A stretch of 64,000 bases of DNA from an uncultured Bacteroidales bacterium (GCA_900317155.1 ONFO01000001.1:62001-126000); one strand, 5' to 3'; shown: positions 1-8,506, numbered from the stretch's first letter. Made by a program: numbers and translations. The notes: generated from the sequence alone by a model not told the origin.

Positions 1-1178
1 GCAAGGCTGGCTTCAGCTATGTGCCGCAGATTCCTTCTTTGGCGCACCAATACCTTGATGGCACCATCACCTCTGACGCTTTGACCACTTTCGAAGCTTT
101 GGCTGTGCAGCAAGGTGGTAATGTCAACGATTTGGCTGGCTTTGCCAACAGCTATATCGATGCTCTGTCGGGTGCCTATAACTACGGCTTCGGCGTAGCC
201 TGCATTTCGCTGATTCTCTCCATGGCCATCTACTTGAGCTGCCGTAAGTGGTTCAAGCATGCCGATGTCAACACCAAGCAGGCCAAGGCAATGGAAAGCA
301 CTACCGTGAATGTGACCGAACTCTCAAAAGAACAGACCCGCGAGCGCATCACCGCCTTGGTGTTGGTCTTTGCTGTGGTCATCTTCTTCTGGATGTCGTT
401 CCAGCAAGCAGGCCTCTGCCTGACTTACTTCGCCCGCGACTACACGCAAAGCACCGTGAGCGGTTTCACTCGTTTCGGTTTCAATATCTGGTCGCTGACG
501 TTGGTCGCCATTTCGATTTATACGATGTTTGGGGCTGCCCAGGCCACCAAGCCCATGAACCGTGGCATCCTGTGTGGCGTTACGACATTCCTGTGGGTCA
601 TGGCAGTGATGCTTTATAAGACCATGCCCGACCCCATCAACATCCTGCCGCAGCAATTCCAGCAGTTCAATCCATTCTTCGTGGTCGCCTTGACGCCCGT
701 CTCAATGGCGGTCTTCGGCGCTTTGGCGAAGAAAGGCAAGGAACCTTCTTCGCCGCGTAAGATTGGCCTCGGCATGATAGTGGCTGCACTCGGGTTCCTC
801 ATCTTGGTGATTTGTTCTTTCCCATTGGCCAGTCCAGCAGAACTGAAGGTCCATGGTGGCGTAAGCAGCACTTTGGTTTCGCCCAACTGGCTGATCAGCA
901 CCTATTTTGTGCTGACCTTCGCCGAACTGTTGCTGAGTCCCATCGGCATCTCCTTTGTCACGAAGGTGGCTCCTCCAAAGTACAAGGGCATGATGATGGG
1001 CTTGTGGTTCTGCGTGACCGCCATCGGCAACTACCTCACCAGCGTCATCGCCCGCATCTGGGGCACCGGTATGCCGCTGTGGATGGTCTGGGGCGTGCTC
1101 GTCGTGCTCTGTCTGCTCTCTGCCGTGTTCATTTTCTCCATTATGAAACGATTGGAGCGGGCAACTTCGGGTTGCTGA
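1..1178 (+). CDS. POT/PTR-family peptide transporter, C-terminal part (5' end outside window)
   Basis: This is the tail of a proton-dependent oligopeptide transporter of the POT/PTR branch of the major facilitator superfamily, an inner-membrane importer of di- and tripeptides. The frame is open from the first bases of the window, and the GTG at 21 is only an internal valine, so the true start lies upstream. About nine hydrophobic segments are visible. Near residues 295-340 is the stretch ELLLSPIGISF followed by APPKYKGMMMGLW, which resembles the conserved late-helix region of POT proteins. It ends in a short basic tail. A hairpin terminator follows at once, so it appears to be the last gene of its transcript. 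The family is fairly certain; the substrate is inferred. Confidence 0.85.
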   Translation, partial: KAGFSYVPQIPSLAHQYLDGTITSDALTTFEALAVQQGGNVNDLAGFANSYIDALSGAYNYGFGVACISLILSMAIYLSCRKWFKHADVNTKQAKAMESTTVNVTELSKEQTRERITALVLVFAVVIFFWMSFQQAGLCLTYFARDYTQSTVSGFTRFGFNIWSLTLVAISIYTMFGAAQATKPMNRGILCGVTTFLWVMAVMLYKTMPDPINILPQQFQQFNPFFVVALTPVSMAVFGALAKKGKEPSSPRKIGLGMIVAALGFLILVICSFPLASPAELKVHGGVSSTLVSPNWLISTYFVLTFAELLLSPIGISFVTKVAPPKYKGMMMGLWFCVTAIGNYLTSVIARIWGTGMPLWMVWGVLVVLCLLSAVFIFSIMKRLERATSGC

Positions 1179-1197
1179 AAATCAAATTGATATGCAT

Positions 1198-1236
1198 GTA
1201 GGGCTGCCATATTATGACAGCCCTACAAATTTTTAT
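1198..1236 (+). terminator. Rho-independent terminator after the peptide transporter
   Basis: Inverted repeat GTAGGGCTG / CAGCCCTAC with an 11-nt loop, followed by a T-rich run. It separates the transporter from the queuosine operon, whose promoter begins at the end of the T-run. Confidence 0.75.
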
Positions 1237-1244
1237 TATTTTTG
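1237..1244 (+). promoter_or_regulatory. -7 promoter element of the que operon
   Basis: TATTTTTG matches the Bacteroidota -7 consensus TAnnTTTG. A start site about 5 nt downstream leaves a short leader before the ATG at 1263. It also rules out the upstream in-frame TTG at 1242 as the start of queF. Confidence 0.65.
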
Positions 1245-1262
1245 CAGCCAAAATACAAACCC

Positions 1263-1733
1263 ATGTCAAGAAACGAACAAGAGTTGAAAGGTGTTACGCT
1301 GTTGGGCAACCAAAATACCCAATACAATTATGACTATACGCCCGAGGTTTTGGAAGTGTTCGAAAACAAACATCCTGAGAACGAGTATCTTGTGACTTTG
1401 GATTGCCCCGAATTCACCTCGCTGTGCCCCAAAACGGGCCAACCCGACTTCGGACACCTTATTATAAATTACATTCCGCGCACGCTGATGGTGGAGAGCA
1501 AGAGTCTGAAACTCTATCTCTTCAGTTTCCGCAACCACGGCGATTTCCACGAGGATTGCGTCAACATCATCATGAAAGACTTGGTAAGGCTGATGGATCC
1601 CAAGTATTTGGAGGTTATCGGATTATTCAATCCGCGTGGTGGCATCTCCATCAAGCCGTTCGCCAACTATGGTGATGCCGAGCATCAAGACATGGTCAAA
1701 CAACGTTTAATGTCAGCATTCCACAACTCATGA
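1263..1733 (+). CDS. queF: NADPH-dependent 7-cyano-7-deazaguanine reductase QueF
   Basis: QueF reduces the nitrile of preQ0 to the amine preQ1 with NADPH in the cytoplasm, the last free-base step before insertion into tRNA. The protein (156 aa) is the short, unimodular type. The thioimide-forming cysteine sits in [10 protein letters not shown] (Cys about 55, Asp about 62), and the signature [12 protein letters not shown] follows at about residues 87-98. ATG 1263 is chosen because the -7 promoter element ends at 1244. The stop overlaps the start of queC in an ATGA arrangement, implying translational coupling within queF-C-D-E. Confidence 0.95.
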   Translation: MSRNEQELKGVTLLGNQNTQYNYDYTPEVLEVFENKHPENEYLVTLDCPEFTSLCPKTGQPDFGHLIINYIPRTLMVESKSLKLYLFSFRNHGDFHEDCVNIIMKDLVRLMDPKYLEVIGLFNPRGGISIKPFANYGDAEHQDMVKQRLMSAFHNS

Positions 1734-2383
1734 AAGACGCGGTGATTATTATATCGGGAGGCATGGACTCCACCACGATGTTGTATGAATTCAAGGACGA
1801 AATCGCCTTGGCCATCACTTTCGACTATGGCTCGACCCAAAATGGCCGCGAGCGTGTGTGTGCCGTGACGCATTGCCAGCGTTTGGGCATCAAGCATATC
1901 ATTGTGCCTCTCGAATTCATGCACCGCTACTTCAAGAGTGCCCTGCTGATGACTGCTGACGACATTCCCGAAGGCAACTATGATGACGAGAACATGAAAT
2001 CGACGGTGGTACCTTTCCGCAACGGCATCATGTTGGCCATCGCTGCTGGTATTGCTGAAAGCAACGGTCTGAAGCGCGTGATGATTGCCAACCATGCCGG
2101 CGACCATTCCATCTATCCCGACTGTCGCCCTGGCTTTGTCAATGCCATGTCGGAGGCCGTGTCGGCGGGAACCTACGAAAATATTAAGGTCTTTGCACCT
2201 TATACTTACCTTAGCAAGAAGGAAATCGCAGAGCATGGCAAGGCTTTGGGCTTGGATTACGCCGAGACTTATTCTTGCTACAAAGGTGGCGAGAAACACT
2301 GTGGCAAATGCGGCACCTGTCGCGAACGCCGTCAAGCTTTACTCGACGCTGGCATCGAAGACCACACTGAATACGAATCGTAA
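1730..2383 (+). CDS. queC: 7-cyano-7-deazaguanine synthase QueC
   Basis: QueC converts 7-carboxy-7-deazaguanine to preQ0 using ATP and ammonia. The N-terminus carries the PP-loop pyrophosphatase motif SGGMDS (residues 9-14). The C-terminus holds the four-cysteine zinc site in [16 protein letters not shown]. Length (217 aa) is normal. It overlaps queF by 4 nt and is followed by a 136-nt gap before queD in which I see no further gene. Together with queF, queD and queE it gives the whole route from 6-carboxytetrahydropterin to preQ1, presumably for queuosine in tRNA. No DNA-modification (dpd) genes are nearby. Confidence 0.96.
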   Translation: MKDAVIIISGGMDSTTMLYEFKDEIALAITFDYGSTQNGRERVCAVTHCQRLGIKHIIVPLEFMHRYFKSALLMTADDIPEGNYDDENMKSTVVPFRNGIMLAIAAGIAESNGLKRVMIANHAGDHSIYPDCRPGFVNAMSEAVSAGTYENIKVFAPYTYLSKKEIAEHGKALGLDYAETYSCYKGGEKHCGKCGTCRERRQALLDAGIEDHTEYES

Positions 2384-2519
2384 TAGGGAAACAAATCTAA
2401 CACGAATCTAACATAAATAACCCAGACACAGACCCGACTATCCTTTTCATAATCTGCCGAAAATGCGGCTTTCAGCCGTCCCGTGTCAAAACAATAATTG
2501 AACAACTAACAACTGAAAT

Positions 2520-2873
2520 ATGTATTACGTCAGAAAAACCCTAGAAATATCCGCCTGCCATCAGCTTTATCTCGACTATGAGAGCAAATGCGAGAACCTG
2601 CATGGCCACAACTGGAAGATCAATGTGTATTGCCGCGCTGAAAAGCTTGACAGCAACGGAATGGTGTGCGATTTCACCGAAATCAAGCGTTTGATTCACG
2701 GCAAAATCGACCACACCAACATCAATGAGGTCTTGGACTTCAATCCTACTGCCGAGAATTTGGCCAAGTGGATTGTGGATACCGTCCCGAACTGCTACCG
2801 CGCCGATGTATGGGAGTCTCGCGACAACAAGGCTTCCTACATCAAGGACGACGCGCCACAGAATTTTGATTGA
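2520..2873 (+). CDS. queD: 6-carboxy-5,6,7,8-tetrahydropterin synthase QueD
   Basis: QueD makes 6-carboxytetrahydropterin from dihydroneopterin triphosphate, an early step in 7-deazaguanine synthesis. The 117-aa protein is a compact member of the PTPS family. The zinc ligands His14, His28 and His30 (ACHQL and LHGH) and the catalytic Cys24 are all present, and the Asp-His pair KIDHTN lies near residue 67. ATG 2520 is the only sensible start and sits close behind an A-rich stretch. A gap of 128 nt separates it from queE. Confidence 0.94.
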   Translation: MYYVRKTLEISACHQLYLDYESKCENLHGHNWKINVYCRAEKLDSNGMVCDFTEIKRLIHGKIDHTNINEVLDFNPTAENLAKWIVDTVPNCYRADVWESRDNKASYIKDDAPQNFD

Positions 2874-3001
2874 TTTTATTATGCTTTCAACAATCAGCTA
2901 TCAGCTTGGTGTGTTCTGAGCTGAGATCTGAAACCGAAGATTCAGCGAAGTTAAAGCTGATGGCCAATCAATTAAACAATTAAACAATCAACAGTTCAAC
3001 A

Positions 3002-3592
3002 TTGTATAAGATCAACGAAATATTCTATTCTCTTCAAGGCGAAGGCTTCCACACGGGAACACCTGCAGTCTTCGTGCGCTTCAGCGGCTGCAACTTGCGT
3101 TGCGCTTTTTGTGATACGCAGCACCAAGGAGGGACGATGATGTCATCGCAGGAGATTGTGGATGAGGTCAATAAGTATCCCATTGCCCCGTTGGTCGTGT
3201 TGACAGGCGGCGAGCCATCTTTGTTTATTGATGAGGCTTTTGTGGCTGAACTGAAGCAGAATACGAAAAAGAAAATCGCCATTGAGACCAACGGAACGTG
3301 GCCTTTGCCCACCAATTTGGATTGGGTGACGTTTTCCCCAAAATCAGCCTTTGAAGGTGGTGACTTAGAACCTTTTGTTTTGAGGCACTGCGATGAGTTG
3401 AAAGTTGTCTATCTTGGTCAGGATTTGGCGCAATATGATGGCATAGAAACCAAGCATCGTTTTTTGCAGCCGTGTTTTTGTGAAGACGAAACACAACGAA
3501 AAGCCAACATGAAAGCCTGCGTTGAAGCGGTAATGCAGAACCCTGGCTGGCGGCTTTCGTTGCAAATTCACAGGATATTGAATATCAGATAG
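3002..3592 (+). CDS. queE: 7-carboxy-7-deazaguanine synthase QueE (radical SAM)
   Basis: QueE is the radical-SAM enzyme that contracts the pterin ring of 6-carboxytetrahydropterin to 7-carboxy-7-deazaguanine. The [4Fe-4S]/SAM motif CNLRCAFC (Cys30, 34, 37) is the CX3CX2C form. The N-terminus YKINEIFYSLQGEG is the usual family opening, so the start appears to be the TTG at 3002; no in-frame ATG lies close upstream. A glycine-rich LTGGEPS motif follows at about residue 67. At 196 aa it is a normal compact QueE. It ends one base from the convergent RsmI-like gene, so the transcripts probably terminate inside each other. Confidence 0.93.
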   Translation: MYKINEIFYSLQGEGFHTGTPAVFVRFSGCNLRCAFCDTQHQGGTMMSSQEIVDEVNKYPIAPLVVLTGGEPSLFIDEAFVAELKQNTKKKIAIETNGTWPLPTNLDWVTFSPKSAFEGGDLEPFVLRHCDELKVVYLGQDLAQYDGIETKHRFLQPCFCEDETQRKANMKACVEAVMQNPGWRLSLQIHRILNIR

Positions 3593-3593
3593 T

Positions 3594-4340
3594 TTACTTC
3601 CTTCTTTGGAAGTTCCTCCTGGGCTCGCTGTAAACCAAAAAAACAGCGGGCTTTTTGTTTAAGTCGCCTTTGTAGTCTTTCCATTCCCCGATGCTTTGGC
3701 TGATAATGAGCTCGTCGTCGCAAGTGAGGTTGCAAGCAACGCAAACTCTTGTGGCAGGGTGGAGGTTCTTGCACAAGTCTTGCAGCATGGCATTGTTACG
3801 GAAGGGCGTCTCAATGAACAGTTCCGTCTCGTTGTTGGTCATCGAACGGCGTTCCAAATCCTTGATAGCATTTTGCCGCTCAGGGCTCTTGATAGGCAGG
3901 TAGCCGTGGAAGGCAAAGGCTTGTCCGTTGAAGCCCGAAGCCATCAAAGCCAAAATCATGGCATTGGGTCCGACCAAGGGAATGACTTGAATGCCCGCGG
4001 AATGCGCCAAGTCCACAACCAACGCACCCGGGTCGGCGACGCAAGGTGTGCCAGCCTCCGACATTAGCCCCATATCCTCACCTTGAAGACATGCTCCGAG
4101 GTGCTCCATGAGGTCGAGGTTGCGGGCGTTGTGTTTGTCAAGTTCGATGAATTCGATGTCGTCGATGGCGTTGTCCATCCCGATGCGGCTCAACACACGG
4201 CGCGAGGTGCGGGTGTTCTCCACCACGAAATACTTCAAGCGCTTCACAATGCTAAGTGTCCCAGCAGGGATGACTTGCTCTGGCTTTGTCGCACCAAGCA
4301 GGTTGGGCACCAGATATAGTTTTCCGAAGTTGTTGGTCAT
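3594..4340 (-). CDS. SAM-dependent methyltransferase of the RsmI / tetrapyrrole methylase fold
   Basis: The protein (248 aa) opens with LYLVPNLLGA and carries MSEAGTPCVADPG (about residues 92-104) followed by PLVGPNAMILALMASGF. These are the hallmark motifs of RsmI-type methylases, which 2'-O-methylate C1402 of 16S rRNA. Sequence similarity to RsmI is clear, but Bacteroidota often carry a second paralogue of this type, so the exact rRNA target is inferred. The gene lies directly downstream of dnaA on the same strand (15 nt gap) and converges on queE. Confidence 0.85.
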   Translation of the reverse strand: MTNNFGKLYLVPNLLGATKPEQVIPAGTLSIVKRLKYFVVENTRTSRRVLSRIGMDNAIDDIEFIELDKHNARNLDLMEHLGACLQGEDMGLMSEAGTPCVADPGALVVDLAHSAGIQVIPLVGPNAMILALMASGFNGQAFAFHGYLPIKSPERQNAIKDLERRSMTNNETELFIETPFRNNAMLQDLCKNLHPATRVCVACNLTCDDELIISQSIGEWKDYKGDLNKKPAVFLVYSEPRRNFQRRK

Positions 4341-4355
4341 GAGAAGGTTATGGGA

Positions 4356-5774
4356 TTATGACAAGGCGATTTTCTTTTCAATATCGGCAAACATGAGTTT
4401 GAATTGTTTGTCGGTTTCCAGTTGGTTTGCAATGGTTTTGCAGGCATGATGCACTGTGGCGTGGTCCTTCTTGCCGCATTGCAGGCCTATAGAGGCAAGG
4501 CTAGCATTGGAGTATTTCTTGGAAAGGTACATGGCAATCTGTCGGGCTTGCACCACCTGATGCTTACGTGTGTTGAGAGCCATCTGCTCAGGCGAAATCT
4601 TGAAATAGTCGCATACGCTGTTGATGATGTATTCCACCGACACCTCCTTTACCGTGTTGCGTACAAAGCGATCGATGATTTGTTGGGCCATATCGATGGT
4701 GACGGCTTTCTTGTTGAGCAGCGACTGAGCCATGAGTGAGTTCATTACGCCTTCCAGTTCTCGGATGTTGTTTCGAACGTTACCTGCAATGTAGTCCACA
4801 ATTTCATCTGGGAAACTGATGCCGTTGTCGTGAAGTTTCTCTCGGATGATGGAGGTACGTGTAGGCAGGTCGGGAGCTTGCAGGTCAGCGGTCAGGCCCC
4901 ACTTGAAGCGCGATAATAGTCGGTCTTCCATGCCTTGCAGGTCTGACGGGAATTTGTCGCTAGTGATGACAATCTGCTTGTTGTTTTGTTGCAAGTGGTT
5001 GAAAATGTGGAAGAATACATCCTGTGTGCCCGCCTTGCCCGAAAGGAATTGGATGTCATCGATGATGAGCACATCAATCATTTGGTAGAAGTTGATGAAG
5101 TCGGGACGGTTGTTGTTTTTGTTGGCTGTTACGTATTGGGTAGAGAGTTGCTCAGCTTGTACGTAAAGGACAGTCTTTTCAGGATGCAGACGTTTGGTTT
5201 CCAATCCGATGGCATGGCAAAGGTGTGTCTTGCCCAAACCTGTTCCGCTATAGATGACCAATGGATTGAAGGCTGATTTGCCAGGTTCTTTGGCGATGCG
5301 CAGACCTGCCGAACGAGCCAAACGGTTGCATTCGCCTTCAATGAAATTATCAAAGGTGTAGTTCTCGTTCAGCTGTGAGTCGATTTGCAGTTTCTTCAGT
5401 CCGGGAATGACGAATGGGTTGATGGGACCTTCCGACAGACGTTGTGGTGTGGGTTGACCGATGGGATTTTTCGGAAAGTTGCGGTTGGCACTTGGCACAG
5501 TGACGGTGCCAGCGCTATCGGTGCTGTCTACAACCACCTTGTAGTCTAGCTTTCCTTTTTCGCCCACAAAGCGTTTGATGACCATCTTCAGCAGGTCGAT
5601 GTAATGCTCCTCAAGGTACTCCACGAAGAAATAGGTAGGTACCTGGATGGTGAGCGTGTTGTCGACAAGGGAGAGTGGAATGATGCGCTCGAACCATGTC
5701 TTATAGCCCTGCTCTGTGACGTTGTCTTTGATCACAGACAGACATTTATTCCATATCACAACATGGTTGCTCAT
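4356..5774 (-). CDS. dnaA: Chromosomal replication initiator protein DnaA
   Basis: DnaA binds DnaA boxes at oriC, melts the origin and loads the helicase. The protein (472 aa from ATG 5774) has the N-terminal domain I, a variable linker, the AAA+ core with Walker A SGTGLGKTH (about 177-185) and Walker B VLIIDDIQ (about 235-242), and the C-terminal DnaA-box-binding helix-turn-helix with KKDHATVHHACKTI. An upstream in-frame TTG at 5807 is rejected in favour of the ATG that gives the usual N-terminus. A -7 element at 5871-5878 gives a leader of about 90 nt. Directly upstream is a very AT-rich stretch. Confidence 0.97.
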   Translation of the reverse strand: MSNHVVIWNKCLSVIKDNVTEQGYKTWFERIIPLSLVDNTLTIQVPTYFFVEYLEEHYIDLLKMVIKRFVGEKGKLDYKVVVDSTDSAGTVTVPSANRNFPKNPIGQPTPQRLSEGPINPFVIPGLKKLQIDSQLNENYTFDNFIEGECNRLARSAGLRIAKEPGKSAFNPLVIYSGTGLGKTHLCHAIGLETKRLHPEKTVLYVQAEQLSTQYVTANKNNNRPDFINFYQMIDVLIIDDIQFLSGKAGTQDVFFHIFNHLQQNNKQIVITSDKFPSDLQGMEDRLLSRFKWGLTADLQAPDLPTRTSIIREKLHDNGISFPDEIVDYIAGNVRNNIRELEGVMNSLMAQSLLNKKAVTIDMAQQIIDRFVRNTVKEVSVEYIINSVCDYFKISPEQMALNTRKHQVVQARQIAMYLSKKYSNASLASIGLQCGKKDHATVHHACKTIANQLETDKQFKLMFADIEKKIALS

Positions 5775-5870
5775 CGTTGTAGAATACCTTAAATTATTGT
5801 CTTTCAAACTACTTTTTAGGGTAGGAAGTAAGTTGTGTTTTACCCGTTTTCAGGCCTTTTTTTGACCTTG

Positions 5871-5878
5871 CAAAGGTA
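5871..5878 (-). promoter_or_regulatory. -7 promoter element of dnaA
   Basis: Read on the minus strand the bases give TACCTTTG, a match to TAnnTTTG, about 95 bp upstream of the dnaA ATG. Confidence 0.55.
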
Positions 5879-5990
5879 TACGATTAATTGTTTATAAAAA
5901 AATCAAAATTCTATTGACTTTTAATTTTCTTTTTTCTAAAATACGAGATTTTTGGTTTTTGAAAAATCAATTTCTTTATAAACAATTGAT
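5879..5990. other. AT-rich dnaA upstream region, possible origin element
   Basis: About 110 bp of strongly AT-rich DNA between dnaA and yigZ. It contains an inverted pair built on AATTGTTTATAAA (near 5887) and TTTATAAACAATT (near 5975). The nine-mers TTATAAACA differ from the DnaA box TTATCCACA at two positions. This is suggestive of an unwinding element next to dnaA, but origin function is not shown. Confidence 0.3.
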
Positions 5991-6602
5991 TTACACTATT
6001 TTAATATGTGTTATTTTTACCCCGAATAAATTGTTGAATTTTTCAAAAATTCTTGAAGCGGAATTTTTTCTTGTTGAAAACTCCAAATAGCAATCCAATT
6101 CGAAGCGTTGGTTTTGCTGCTCCAAATTCTCCTCTTTCATGATGCGCATGACCTCATTCATCAAGGGATATTCGAACTCCAAACTGTAAATTTCATTTAT
6201 GGTTTTTCCCACAACTTGCGCGTTGTCAAGAGCATCGCGTGCTGCTGTTTTGTATGCATTGATAAGGCCTGAAGTGCCCAATTTGATGCCGCCGAAGTAC
6301 CTTGTGACGACGACACAAACATTGGTGACATCTTTGGAAAGGATTTGGTTGAGGATGGGTTTGCCTGCCGTTCCGGAGGGTTCGCCGTCGTCGCTCGAGC
6401 GGAAGGTCTTTTTGTCGGGACCAATCATGTAGGCATAGCAATGGTGTCGTGCGTCGAAGTATTTCTTCTTGATGTCGGTGATGGCTGCCTTGGCCTCATC
6501 TTCGTTCATCACTGTGAAGGCCTCGGCGATGAACTTGCTGCCTTTCTCCTTGTAAAGGCCCTCGCCGCGGGTGGCTAACATATTATAGGTATCGTCATTC
6601 AT
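5991..6602 (-). CDS. YigZ/IMPACT family protein (UPF0029)
   Basis: This is a 203-aa member of the IMPACT/YigZ family. The N-terminal UPF0029 domain (residues about 15-120) contains KGSKFIAEA, DDGEPSGTAGKPI and VTRYFGGIKLGTSGL, the most conserved family motifs. A smaller ferredoxin-like C-terminal domain (about 135-203) follows. The biochemical role in bacteria is unsettled; yeast and mammalian relatives act in translational control. ATG 6602 is chosen because it overlaps the stop of the EamA transporter gene (ATGA), and the upstream extension is low-complexity shadow of that gene. Probably co-transcribed with it. Confidence 0.9.
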   Translation of the reverse strand: MNDDTYNMLATRGEGLYKEKGSKFIAEAFTVMNEDEAKAAITDIKKKYFDARHHCYAYMIGPDKKTFRSSDDGEPSGTAGKPILNQILSKDVTNVCVVVTRYFGGIKLGTSGLINAYKTAARDALDNAQVVGKTINEIYSLEFEYPLMNEVMRIMKEENLEQQNQRFELDCYLEFSTRKNSASRIFEKFNNLFGVKITHIKIV

Positions 6603-7459
6603 GGCTTCATTGTGATAAGGATGACAGCAATGATGGCAATGGCCAAACCGAGGTAGTTCTTCCAGGTGAGTTTTTCCTTGAAGAGTAGCCATCCCGTGAG
6701 GGCAGTGAGGCTGACCACGCCGATGTTATATACGGGGAAGAGCACCACATTGTCGAAACAGCGCATGGCGTGATAGACACAGAAGGTGGAGAAGAAGTTG
6801 ATGACACCCAGGCCGATGCCGCCGATGGCGCTTTTCCATTGCCATTTCGACTTCCCGCGGATGAGGTCAAAGGCCACAAGGATGATACCGAAGAGCAATG
6901 CGATGAAGTAAATAAAGGCAATCATGAAGCTCATGTCGGGGGCGGTGTTTTTCTGTTCGGTGAGCTTCATAAGAATGTCGCCCGTGCCTGTCCCGAAAAA
7001 GATAAGAATGGGTAGTAACCAATTGGTTCTGTTGGTTTTGTCTGTCGCTTCTTTTCCACTTATCACCAACGTCAAAGCCACTAAAGCCAACACAATTCCC
7101 ATCGTGGCGACCCAATTCAACTTCTCGCTGAATAGCACCACGCCAGCCAAAGTGGGCAAAACCACCGAGAGCTTGCTCGACAGCGAGGTGACCGTCACGC
7201 CCGATTGTTGGGTGGAGGCCGCCATCAGCACATAGGTGAAGATGAACCAAAAGCCCGTCACAAGCGAGAGGCCGAACCAAGGCTCACCGACTAGTTGTGC
7301 GGGTGTGTCGAACTGTTTGCACATCAGGAAGCCCGTGCAGGTGGCGAAGACATAGTTCCACATCAGCGCTTGGTGGTTGTCGAGTTTGAAACGCTCAAAC
7401 AACCGCATGGCTACGAATACGCCAGTGGAGCATAATATGGCCAGGATGAGGTAAATCAT
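6599..7459 (-). CDS. EamA/DMT-superfamily transporter
   Basis: A 286-aa integral membrane protein with about ten hydrophobic segments arranged as two EamA repeats, the drug/metabolite transporter architecture. It starts MIYLILAILCSTGVF and ends with a helix followed by a two-residue tail. The substrate cannot be told. ATG 7459 is supported by a minus-strand -7 element (TACTTTTG, 7464-7471) ending only 5 bp before the codon. The mRNA is therefore probably leaderless, and the longer upstream frame lies outside the transcript. It overlaps yigZ by 4 nt and diverges from prmC. Confidence 0.85.
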   Translation of the reverse strand: MIYLILAILCSTGVFVAMRLFERFKLDNHQALMWNYVFATCTGFLMCKQFDTPAQLVGEPWFGLSLVTGFWFIFTYVLMAASTQQSGVTVTSLSSKLSVVLPTLAGVVLFSEKLNWVATMGIVLALVALTLVISGKEATDKTNRTNWLLPILIFFGTGTGDILMKLTEQKNTAPDMSFMIAFIYFIALLFGIILVAFDLIRGKSKWQWKSAIGGIGLGVINFFSTFCVYHAMRCFDNVVLFPVYNIGVVSLTALTGWLLFKEKLTWKNYLGLAIAIIAVILITMKP

Positions 7460-7463
7460 TTTG

Positions 7464-7491
7464 CAAAAGTACGGTTTTTTGTGTATCTTTG
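7464..7491. promoter_or_regulatory. Divergent promoters of the EamA gene and prmC
   Basis: Two -7 elements lie 12 bp apart on opposite strands: TACTTTTG on minus (7464-7471) and TATCTTTG on plus (7484-7491). Each ends 4-5 bp before a start codon (7459 minus, 7496 plus), so both transcripts appear to start at or within a base or two of the AUG. Confidence 0.65.
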
Positions 7492-7495
7492 CCCC

Positions 7496-8470
7496 ATGAT
7501 TGGATTTAATCTGCAAAAAACAAAACGCCACTTCACGGAAGTCTTGTCCGAAAAGTTCCCTCAGCGCGAGGCTGAGCAGCTGATGCGTATCCTGTTGGAA
7601 GACCTCTTTGGCATCGATTGGAACCAGCAACTGATGAACCCCGACTTGCGCATCGATGAGTATCAGCATTATCAGTTGGGCGAAGCCGTTAAACGTTTGC
7701 TATTGGGTGAGCCTGTGCAATACGTCACGGGCATGACGCGTTTCAACGACCTATTATTAAAGGTATCGCCTTCGGTACTTATCCCGCGTCCCGAAACTGA
7801 GGAACTGGTGCAGAAGATTTGTGATTCCTTTCAAAATTCAAAATCTAGCCTCCCATGTCATTCCGCAGTAGAGTCAGCAGCCATGTCATTCCAGCATGGG
7901 CATGTGGGGAAGAGGGAATCTATGGCTGCGGTTTATAAGAGAGATAATCTCCCCTTCCGCATCTGGGACATCGGCACAGGCTCAGGCTGCATTGCCATAG
8001 CTTTGGCGAAGCATTTTGAAAATGTAGAAGTCGTTGCTTTCGATGTTTCCGAAGCGGCTTTGCTAATTGCCAAGGATAACACCGAAAGCAATGGTGCGAA
8101 AGTGACCTTTGTGCAAGATGATGTCTTGCATCCCACATCCGACTATTTCAACCAGCCCGTGGATTTGGTGGTGAGCAACCCACCCTACGTCTGCGACAGC
8201 GAGCGCGCCGCTATGGAAGCTAACGTCCTCGATTGGGAGCCTGAAAAGGCCCTCTTTGTCCCTGACGATGACCCGCTTCGGTTTTACCGTCAGATTTTGG
8301 CTTTGGCCAAAAAGCAGTTGAATCCTGGCGGCCAAGTTTGGTTCGAAATCAACGAACGGATGGGGGAGGAGATGCTTTCGCTTTGCCATGAGATAGGCTT
8401 TTCAAATGCTGAGGTTTTGGAGGATTTTGCTGGGAAACCACGATTTGTGAAGACTTGGGCTGCGGAATGA
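7496..8470 (+). CDS. prmC: Peptide chain release factor N5-glutamine methyltransferase PrmC
   Basis: PrmC methylates the GGQ glutamine of release factors RF1 and RF2. The N-terminal helical domain (about 1-110) contains GEPVQYVTG and IPRPETEEL. The Rossmann methyltransferase domain carries DIGTGSGCIAIAL (from residue 158) and the catalytic NPPY (residues 228-231). Between the two, residues about 117-149 are a foreign-looking, low-complexity insert. It is encoded in part by a 53-bp palindromic repeat (7877-7929) that keeps the frame open. At 324 aa the protein is longer than the usual 275-290 aa, and the insert explains the difference. It falls before the SAM-binding motif, so the enzyme may remain active. 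Confidence 0.93.
   Translation: MIGFNLQKTKRHFTEVLSEKFPQREAEQLMRILLEDLFGIDWNQQLMNPDLRIDEYQHYQLGEAVKRLLLGEPVQYVTGMTRFNDLLLKVSPSVLIPRPETEELVQKICDSFQNSKSSLPCHSAVESAAMSFQHGHVGKRESMAAVYKRDNLPFRIWDIGTGSGCIAIALAKHFENVEVVAFDVSEAALLIAKDNTESNGAKVTFVQDDVLHPTSDYFNQPVDLVVSNPPYVCDSERAAMEANVLDWEPEKALFVPDDDPLRFYRQILALAKKQLNPGGQVWFEINERMGEEMLSLCHEIGFSNAEVLEDFAGKPRFVKTWAAE
7877..7929. repeat. 53-bp palindromic repeat inserted in prmC
   Basis: Ends GCAGCCAT and ATGGCTGC are perfect inverted repeats. Inside lie ATTCC (7888-7892) and GGAAT (7915-7919), also complementary. A second element of the same length lies at 28038-28090 and matches at 42 of 53 positions. The preceding bases (7855-7872) include another CATGTCATTCC, so a partial copy may sit next to it. 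Confidence 0.75.
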
Positions 8471-8506
8471 TGCAAGGATTTGTTGGATTTTGAGTATTTT
8501 TGCCGC

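Noticed and set aside
1730..3592. The que genes as part of a 7-deazaguanine DNA-modification (dpd) system
   Set aside because: Only the preQ1 pathway for tRNA is present. No dpdA-like, helicase or nuclease genes flank the cluster.
3623..3660. Hairpin CGCTGT / ACAGCG with a T-rich tail inside the end of the RsmI-like gene
   Set aside because: It could terminate the convergent queE transcript, but it has a mismatch, lies within coding sequence and cannot be separated from coding constraint.
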